DNA of 64,000 bases from Heloderma charlesbogerti (lineage: Eukaryota > Chordata > Lepidosauria > Squamata > Helodermatidae). The stretch lies in assembly GCA_026122225.1 (NCBI GenBank), contig JANEZZ010000728.1, positions 620,001 through 684,000 of the forward strand. Reading direction: 5' to 3'. Below, in pieces: positions 51,801-60,800 of the stretch (its first letter is position 1; the number at the start of each line of letters is the position of its first letter). The notes under the pieces were generated by a model. That model did not search any database and was not told where the DNA came from. It worked only from the letters and a program-made list of their open reading frames with translations. A program made the translations under genes and the position numbers.

Positions 51801-54800
51801 AAGCCACCTTGAGAACCCATGGGTAGAGTTCGGATGATCTGGGGGAGGGGGGGAGAAGCCATCGTGGCTTCTCCCCAAACCCCTGCATGTGCCACAATGT
51901 GCAATAGAGGTCGTAGGCTGGATACGAAGCCACCCCACCACGCTGCACACCAGGTTTGCACAACACGCCAACCCATGCTGCAGCGCAGCTGATTATGTAA
52001 AGATGCAATGCACGTGCAGCACACACAGACACAGGGGGAGTAGCAATGATGGCTTCTCCCCCCCCATGATCATCCAACCCCCCCATGATCATCCAACACC
52101 CCCCCCCATTTGTTGCTGGGTTGTTCAGAGTGGTTAACAAGACACGTTGCATGGTTAACAAGCCACCCTGAGGAAAATGTCCCGAGTGTGGACAAAACAC
52201 TAACCCACAGTTCAACAACAACCCAGACTCAACCACTGAGTGTGGGTTAGCCTGTTGTGTCAACAGCCCCACTGTGAACATTCAGGAAGACGGTGTATCT
52301 AGTTCTGTCCTTCTGGAAAGGGTGTCCTTTTCAAAAGCAGAATTGCCTATCAGTAGCACAGTTAGATAATTATAGACTCTGGACATAATGGTCTAATGGG
52401 GGAGCAGTCTTTAGATGGTAACATGTATGACCTCACTGACTTCAAAATGTGTTAGGCCAGCCCCGTTTTGTTTGGTGCCCCCCACTCATTCTGTCGAGGC
52501 CCTCGGCTTCTGCCCCCAAAGGCCTGCCCTGACAGCACCACTGTCACCTTTAGGCCATTACTCAGATCAAGGGCAAGGGTGTACAGGAGAGTCAATACCT
52601 TTTTGCATTGCTTTTTTGCTTTGCCTTAGAGAAAGAAAAACAGCTGTATTTTACTCCCGACTGAAATGGTGGTGCAAGCCATACAGATGTGAAGTCATTT
52701 ATAATTTCAGTGAATATGGAAATAAACTAGTACTGTTTGGAAAGATAAATGCATACACTTCCTAAAATGTGTGACTTTGGGGAAAGCACCCTGCAAGATA
52801 TTAAAATATATGAGAGAGAGAGAGAGAGACAGAGACAGACAGACAGACAGACAGAATAATGCATGGATTATATCTATAAATGTAAACATGCACAACACAT
52901 CTGGGAGGAACTCCACAAAATCAGGCAGCTTAACCCAGGAATACCAGGACTCAAGGTAAGGAATTATAAATGGAAGGGTGTTGGGGGCGGGGGGATTGAT
53001 ACTGGGGCAGAGAAATTTCATGTTAGCATCATTTGCAACCTCCTAAGAAGGAAAGGGATAGCTTGTAGCCTACAAGGAAGAGCTTAATCTTCTGCAAAAG
53101 CATTTATGGCTGAAATAGGGCTGAAAGGGAAACAAAGAGGAAAACCAAACTACAATGGTTAGGGTGTTTTGCAAAGGGAGGATTAGGAGGGACTAGGCAA
53201 AAAGACAGGTTGTCCAAGGTATACTTACTCTTCATTAGTGTTGTTGGAGTAGTTGATGTTAAATCTGGCCAGAGCCCATTGACTACAGTGAGTTAAAGTG
53301 AATGAGTAAATGAATGAAAGAATGAATAAATAGGAACATAATATGAAAAACAATGCTAAAACTACTGTTGGCCACTGTATGCATACATATCCTGACCTCC
53401 ATCATTGATTGAATTGTTAGTCCTTCCCGTATACTGAAAAAATTAAGAAGGTCAACTTTGACCGCAGCACTAAGCTCTCTTGCATAACTACCCAGGGCAC
53501 CATTTGCCCCTGTTCACGTGCAGCTGTACATGTTTAGGGCCATGTTTCATGTTTGAACCACTTTAGCCTGTTCTCAGGTGTATTAATGTTTAACACTTGA
53601 GGATCTGGTTATGTATAGCTTCCATTTGTCTGTGATTCTGAAGTGCTCCTGAAGCCTCTCCCGTCATCCTTACAGGAGCATTGCCAAGACTGTTGCAGGA
53701 ACGTTGACTGTTGCTGGAAACACCACAGCAAATTAGAAGCATGGCTGGAACACAACAGATCAGTCACTTTAAGAAAACGGAAGGGGTGTTGGGTAGTTGA
53801 GAGCCCACTTTGGATGTTTGTCATTTGGGGGGTTCGCAGAAATGAAGACGCAAGGGAGAGGGAGTCCGCCAGAAAAATCTCTAAGAGTTTTCCCCTCGAT
53901 AAAGACCAGTGTCGAAACATGTTGGGAATTCAATTGGTGCAGCTGTTCCTTTGTTGATTTGGGGTTCACAGAAACCAGAGGTGCACAACATTTTCAGCCC
54001 CAAGGGCTGCATGTGATATTGGCTTAAGGGTGGGAGACTGCATCTGTGTGTGCATGCACACATGTACATACACACTAGGGTGGCCACGTACAAATTGCCC
54101 AAAAAGGGGACATGCATCACTTTTTTTAAAAAAGGACAATGATTTGCATAAGATTCACTTACGCTGATTTATATGTGCAGATGCAAATCCAGAAATTATT
54201 ATTATCATTTAAATAGAAATACATATATCTCACCATAGTGTGGAAGACTGTGACCAGGTGACCTGTATGCCTTGCTCAGTGTGCTGTCTAGGTGCTTCAG
54301 GGTCCAGCTCTCCCTCCATAAGTTTCTTTATCTTTAAACTGGTCTTGGACTGGAGAGCCCTTCAACTAGAGGATGCCTTCAAAACAGAAAACTGTCCTCT
54401 GGCAACCCTTCAGATAGACAACTGCTCAATGTAAAAGAGGATGCAGGGCCACCCTAACACACACATACACATACACATACACCCATGCACCCATGCATCC
54501 CAGCAATCCTGATACAGATCACCCTTTCCTTACTGCTAGCAGCAGCTGGTCAAGAGTGATCTGTATGAGGTTCGCTGGGGGAGGGAGCAGAGACCCTCCT
54601 CTCCACCCCACATCTCCAGTGATCAGGAAACTGGCCACTGTTTCCTCGCTGGTGCTTTTCCAGCAAGGAAAATGCAATCTGCATCAGGATTGCTGGAGGA
54701 GGGATTTGGGGGTGGCAGGGGAGGCTCGGGAGACCTGTGGGGGCTGCAATTAAGGCCTTGGGGGGTCACAGATTGTGCACTCCTGGTGGAAATGTAAGTA

Positions 54801-57800
54801 ATGACCACTTTTGATCCCTTGCTTATGATGGATCGTATGGACCTGGTTCGCACACTGCTAACAACCCATGGTTAACAAACCTGTTGGAAATGCAGCAGGA
54901 GCAAGCAAGTGATGAGCAAGCATGCTGGTTCCCATGATCCTGCCCACTTCTGCTGCAACAAACAAGCCAGGGATGCCCCATCCCTGAGTTGTTCACATGA
55001 CATCTGAACCCAGGGTTGTTGAGGGATGAACAACCCAGAGTTTGAACCCATGGTTAAACCCATGGTCACAGTCTTCCACACTACACTGAGTTGTACTGTA
55101 TTTCTATTCGAATGATAATAATTATTTCTAAATTTGCAGCAATACATATCAATTAACATGGGCACATTTTATGCAAATCTGTGCCCTCTTTTGTCCTCTC
55201 CTTTTGATTTCTTTTTGCATTTCTTCTTTTTTGGTGATTCATAAGTGGCCACCCTATTCATCATATGAAGGGTTTCCCACAGGAATCCTGGCCAGTCAGG
55301 ATTCCCATCTCTATGCTGGAAACCTTAGACATGGTGAAGGCCGTTGTTTGAGTCTCAAGCTGATCATGCTTCAGCTTGGGAGCAATGCCAATGGATGGGT
55401 GTTGTAGTCCAGCACAGCTGGAGGGTACCATAAGAACATCAGAAGATCCCTGCTGGATCAGACCAAGAGCCCATCTAGTCCAGCATTCTGTTCACACAGT
55501 GGCCAACCAGCTGTCGTCGACCAGGAACCCACAAGCAGACACAAGTGCAACAGCAGCCTCCTGCCCATATTCTCCAGCAACTGGTGTACACAGGCATGCT
55601 GCCTCTGATATTGGAGGTAGCACATAGTCATCAGGACTAGTAGCCATTGATAGCCTTCTCCTCCATGAATTTGTCTGAGCCCCTTTTAAAACCATCCAAA
55701 TTGGTGGCCATAACTATGTTTTGTGATAGCGAATTCCATAGTTTAACTGTGCTCTGTCTGAAGAAGTACTTCCTTTTATCTGTCCTGAATCTCCCACCAA
55801 TCTGCTTCATAGGATGGCCCTGGGTTCTAGTATTATGAGAGAGGGAGGAGAGTTGGGAAAAGCCGGCATACAGTACCAGGAGAGCCCCTAAGGGACTAAT
55901 CCTATGCATGTTTAGACAGAAAAAAGCCCTAGAATGCTGGGTAGCGTAGGACGTCTTTCTGTCTAAACCTACATAAGTTTGCACCCTTACAGAACTAGAG
56001 TTATAGGACTTTTTTTCTCGGAACTGTAGGACTTCTTTCTGTCTAAACATACATAGGAATGCACCCTACGTCTGCCACCCATTCAGTACTGCGCTAAGTA
56101 TGCCTCTACTGGAAAACCACTCTTCTTCCTTTCTGAATGCAACATCCAAAGCAAATTTTCTGCACTGAAGCTGTATCCTCTTACATTTTCAGTCCACCTG
56201 TCTCTTCATAGTTCAACTGGGCATTACTGTCTCGACTTGAAAAATCTTTGAGCTCTGGCCCCCGGATACGCTCAAGAAAAGAATCAGGCCTTTCATCTTC
56301 ATGATGCAAGTGTCTCCTGGCCCAGGATCTCAGTGATAAGACAAACCATGATAACCTGAAAGGAAAAGGTGGTGGTGGGAGGTAAACAGTGCAAACTGAC
56401 CAGGACAAAGTTAACAACTATATCAGCAATGGGGACCATGTGGCCTTCCAGATGTTGTTCGACTGCAACTCCCATCATCTTTCACCATTGGCTACACTGA
56501 CTAGGGCTGATGGGAGCTGCAGTCCAACAACATCTGGAGGGCTACGCATTCTTGAACTATATTGTTCAGGATGTTTTGCAAAGCACTCAATGCTCCAACA
56601 GATATCACTATAGTTGTTTCACCATAGACTTATTCCTAACTTCTCAGGGCATGATCTGAATGCACATGAGGCATTCACCTTGCTGAAGCTAAGCAGGTCT
56701 GGGTCTGGTCAGTGCTTGGAGGGGAGACCACTTGGAAACCACATGTAGCCACTGTGAGTTCCACTATGGAAGAAAGGTGGGATATAAATGTAATAAATAA
56801 ATAAACTTCCTAAAACTATATAAAACTGAACATATGGTGGGTATAGAACCAATTGCTTGATTCACCTCATTCCTTCCATCTATTGCATCCATTTGATGTG
56901 GTGAGTATGCATACATTAATATGTACCATCTATGCATTTCGAAAACTGAGACGACACATATGTGTATCAGGATATTTGTGCATTCACCGCATCTAGACAT
57001 AATGTCAAGAAAGGGACAGGGCTTGGGGCAGGGCTAGTGGAATGAGCAGGAGAATGATAGTATTACACTCACCATGAGCTAATGGTGCGAAGGAGCCTTT
57101 GCTTGTTCATAGCTCAACTAAGTCCAACGTAAGCCAACAAAAAGCTTTCACAGTCTCTGCTCTCCACCATTAATGCGGAGACAAAGCTATTTTGCTGACC
57201 AAGTTTTGCTATTTTGCTGACCAAGTTCTTCATGCCTTAACAGTAACAAAGCTCTCTCTTTCACCTGATCTTAAGCTTCTTATAGGATCATGGCAATTTT
57301 TCATCAAAGTTGCATGGGGAACATTTTGCTTTTGTCCGAATGATATTCTTATAGAAAGAAATCTTCAGTGGTGGTAAGAGGGAACTGATTCAGTATTTGA
57401 CCAAATAAATTATCTTGTGCCAATATTTACAAATCTGCAAGCCCATACCCCCACATAAGTTCCAGTCTTACCCAAAATACACAACATGTTGAGGAGAACA
57501 GAACATGATTTAGTTCTGCTTCATACATCCACATTTTTAGGTGGTGATGAGGCATGCTTCCTCATGCTTTGATACCTGTCCAGCTCATGGCTTGCCCCCT
57601 CTGAGAAAACCTTTGAAGTGGTAGCTATGCTCGATATCATATATGACCTTCTAGCTCTGATAGAAAGCCAAAAGACATTTTGCAAACCATATCAGATTTC
57701 TCTCACACTTTTACATCCTCTCACTGAACTCAAAATAATGTGCTTTCATATCTCATCTTGATGGCCCAGTGCAGCACACCTCAAAACTGGACTGACATAT

Positions 57801-60800
57801 AATAATGGTATAGATCAAGGTCAACATTCCCTTCATGTCACTTCTTTTATCATCATTTGATACGAAGTGAGTCCATTTCATTGACAATATTGTTCATCGC
57901 CCTCATCCCACCCCTTTGTTTCCAATACAAGAGACTGCTACCCTCTTGCAATCCTGCTATCCTCTTGCCAGGCCTTGGCATCTTGGAAATGAAGCTTACC
58001 TAGCCATTGCTCCACTGCCTGTGAATGAGCTCGTTCGAGATTCAGACAGGCCGCCTGTCTCCATGGAAATGACTCTCTGCAATTCGGAAGACGTGTCCTC
58101 CTCACACAGCGAGTGGGTCCTTCCAAATCGAATAGTAAAAAAACCACACACAAATCAACAACACATTTAGTCCCTTTCAAGGTGCATTTGCAATTCCTCA
58201 AGCCCTTCCAATTAGGCAACTGTGAAGGAACAGGCATTCCTTGCTCAGTCACCAATGCTATCACTGTCAGGAGTGACGTTGTGAAATACGCAGTCCAGTA
58301 ATCATCTTCCGCCTGAGTTCTGCATCCTGTGATGTCAAGCAGACGTTCGTCAGACAGAATTTCCTTACAGATGCACTGTCTCTGTATTTCTTCGATTTTT
58401 CCATCAGACCCATTCCAGATGGACAAAGCACAGAACAGAAGCAGAGGGGAATTCAAATGTCCAGTAGGAATCAGAACCAAGAGAGGTGAGCTAAGTAGCT
58501 CAACAGATGCTACAATGCACTCTGGGTTCACGAGGGAAGAGGACAAAATCCACTGAATGACTAAGATGTGCATGAGTAGACTGGCATTCGTATATATCAA
58601 GGGTAAACAATTTGATGCTCTCCAGATGTTTTGGACTACAACTCCCACAACCCCTGACCGCTGGGTATGCTGGGGGGCTTATGGAAATTGTAGTCCAAAT
58701 GTATCGGATTGGATTGAACATCATAATTCTGCCAGTAGAACAGATACTGTGGGCAGAATGGGACTTGCCTGTCCTCTCCCCCCACCACACTGCAGCCCCC
58801 TGAACACCTTCCAAATCTGCTCCAGAGGGTTGGGGAACCCTCCAGAGGAGTTTTGGAGGGTGAGTGGGGGACTGCAGAGGGGAGAAGAGGACAGGGAAGT
58901 CCCATTCCACCAGCAGTTTCCATTCTGTGGCAGAATGATGATATTATATCCAACCCCTGGACAGCACTAGGTTGCCTACATCTTGTATATATGATCTCAC
59001 ATAATACTTTTAATATTCAAGGAGTTTTATATTCTTCACATTGTTTCGCCCTCACAGTAACCCACTAAGAGACAGACCCACTAGCATTACCATTTTACAG
59101 ATACAGCTTGGGACCAGGCTTCCTGAAAGACCACCTTCTCCCATATGAAGCTGCCCAGGTTTTAAGATCTTCAGGAGAAACCTTTTCTGTACCTCCACCT
59201 TCAAAGTCATGTGCGGTGGTGATGTAAGAGGGCGCCTACTCGGTGGCTGCACCCAGACTGTGGAACTCCCTGCCGAGGGAGGCTAGGTTGACTCCCTCTC
59301 TGTTGTCCTTCTGCTGGCAGGCAAATACCTCTTTCTTCAAGTACGTCTTTGGCATGTAAGCAAGTCTGTTGGATTGGGTGCTGTTTTTATTCTCTTGTTG
59401 TGTTTTTAATGTATTTGTTTTACATTAAAGTAAAATGTAAAACAAATTTTACAATAAAACAATAAAATTATTGTTTTAATCCAGTTTTTATTTATCTATG
59501 ATTGTAAGCTGCCTTGAGTGCTATTTTCTTGATAGAAAGACAGGATACAAATCAAATAAATCAATAAATGAAATACAGATGGTGAGCCAAGACTGAATGA
59601 GAATAAACCTCCAACAATTTAGTATCACATAAGCCATAGGCTAGATCTACACTACTACCTTATATCAGCGTAGAAGTGCACTGATAACTGTTGGGGCACA
59701 TCCCACAGTCTGTATTCCGCTTTTCTAGAGTGATTTCCCACTTTTAATTCTGTATTATCCAAAGTACTGCAACAGGTGTGATTGTGTGCATTACAAGGTA
59801 TAAATGCACAAGAGGGATATAGCGACACCATGATGGTATTGATATGACATGAGGTGTAGATCTGGTCCGTTTGGGGGTATGCAACCTGGTGCCCACAGGC
59901 ACTGTGGCTTGTCACATGTTAAATAACCCATGATGATATGTGGCATGTTATCTGAACCGGGTCAGTCTCTTGGAGGCAAAGGAGTGCCTATGTCTCTGAT
60001 GTGTAAAAAGAAGACACAACAAATGATCATAAAATGCTAGACATTTTGGTGATTTGGTCTAGATATATCCAATTTCTGGCTTTGTCAACTTCCAGTAACA
60101 CACACTGAAATTTCTTTGGCATCTGCCCATCAAATGCCTGAGATGGCACCCCTGATAGTATACTGCTGCAAGAGCAACTGCATAGCTAAGGTAGCAGGCT
60201 TTCCTAGAATTCAGTCATGATAAAGTCTGAACATTGTGTTAATTATAAAATTAAGATGTTTCATTCTATCAATATAAGTTTAGCATGAAGACTACCTGGT
60301 GAGAGAGATAAACTGGCAAAATTTCAGAAACAAAGAAGCTAAGAATGGCTAGGTCTGATGAAAATATGTTGTGCATGCCTAAAGCTATGAGATTTCAAAG
60401 TTCCCATTTTAGGAGATGTACTGCGTGCATGTGCGAGAGAGAGAGAGAATATATATATTCACATCAATCGAGGCATAAATGTTTTCTACATACTCAATTC
60501 TATGACTCTGCATTGCATACTGTGACTTCAGTTGAAATCTGTGCTTTGGTTTGCTTCCTCAAATAATCTAGACTGCGTGTGTATTGAGATCTCTCATAGA
60601 TTCACTACAAATGCACCCTCAAGTCTGGCTCACTTCCTTGAGTCATCTGCGGTGTTTTTGTAGATCCCTGTTCTAGTTTCACTTGATCTTCTGTTCCTGG
60701 ACTGGCTCACTTCCTTGAGTGATCTTCTCCACATTTGTTTTGAGATCTCTGCCACATTCACTTGATTTGCAGTCTGTGATAACAAGGGTGAACTACGTTC

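Larger units (their letters stand above)
49911..53228 (-). other. CNGA3 intron with large foldback element
   Basis: Contains the foldback element 51377-52268 and the GA/CAGA microsatellite 52811-52856. 49980-51360 and 52300-52800 look like unique intron with no recognised feature. Confidence 0.55.
53283..56184 (-). other. CNGA3 intron dominated by mobile elements
   Basis: 53290-54070 has no recognised repeat. 54077-55258 is a foldback element, 55430-55850 a LINE 3' end, and 55880-56070 GGACTTCTTTCTGTC-type short repeats. No additional CNGA3 exon was identified, though alternative exons in this part of the gene exist in other species. Confidence 0.55.
56356..57999 (-). other. CNGA3 intron with 5S-derived SINE
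   Basis: Contains a palindromic repeat (56429-56548), the 5S-type SINE (56645-56806) and a tandem duplication of a 22-base unit at 57187-57231 (CTATTTTGCTGACCAAGTT twice). 56810-57990 otherwise unrecognised. Confidence 0.6.

Noticed and set aside
51664..52281. 205-codon minus-strand frame
   Set aside because: It lies wholly within a foldback element built of inverted repeats and low-complexity C-runs.
56645..56806. A functional 5S rRNA gene
   Set aside because: The 5' third of 5S is not recognisable, there are several substitutions, and a LINE-type tail is fused at the 3' end, so it is a SINE.
57938..58648. 236-codon minus-strand frame overlapping a CNGA3 exon
   Set aside because: It is in a different frame from the CNGA3 exon at 58000-58119 and includes repeat sequence; the true frame is fixed by splice phase and by similarity to the family.
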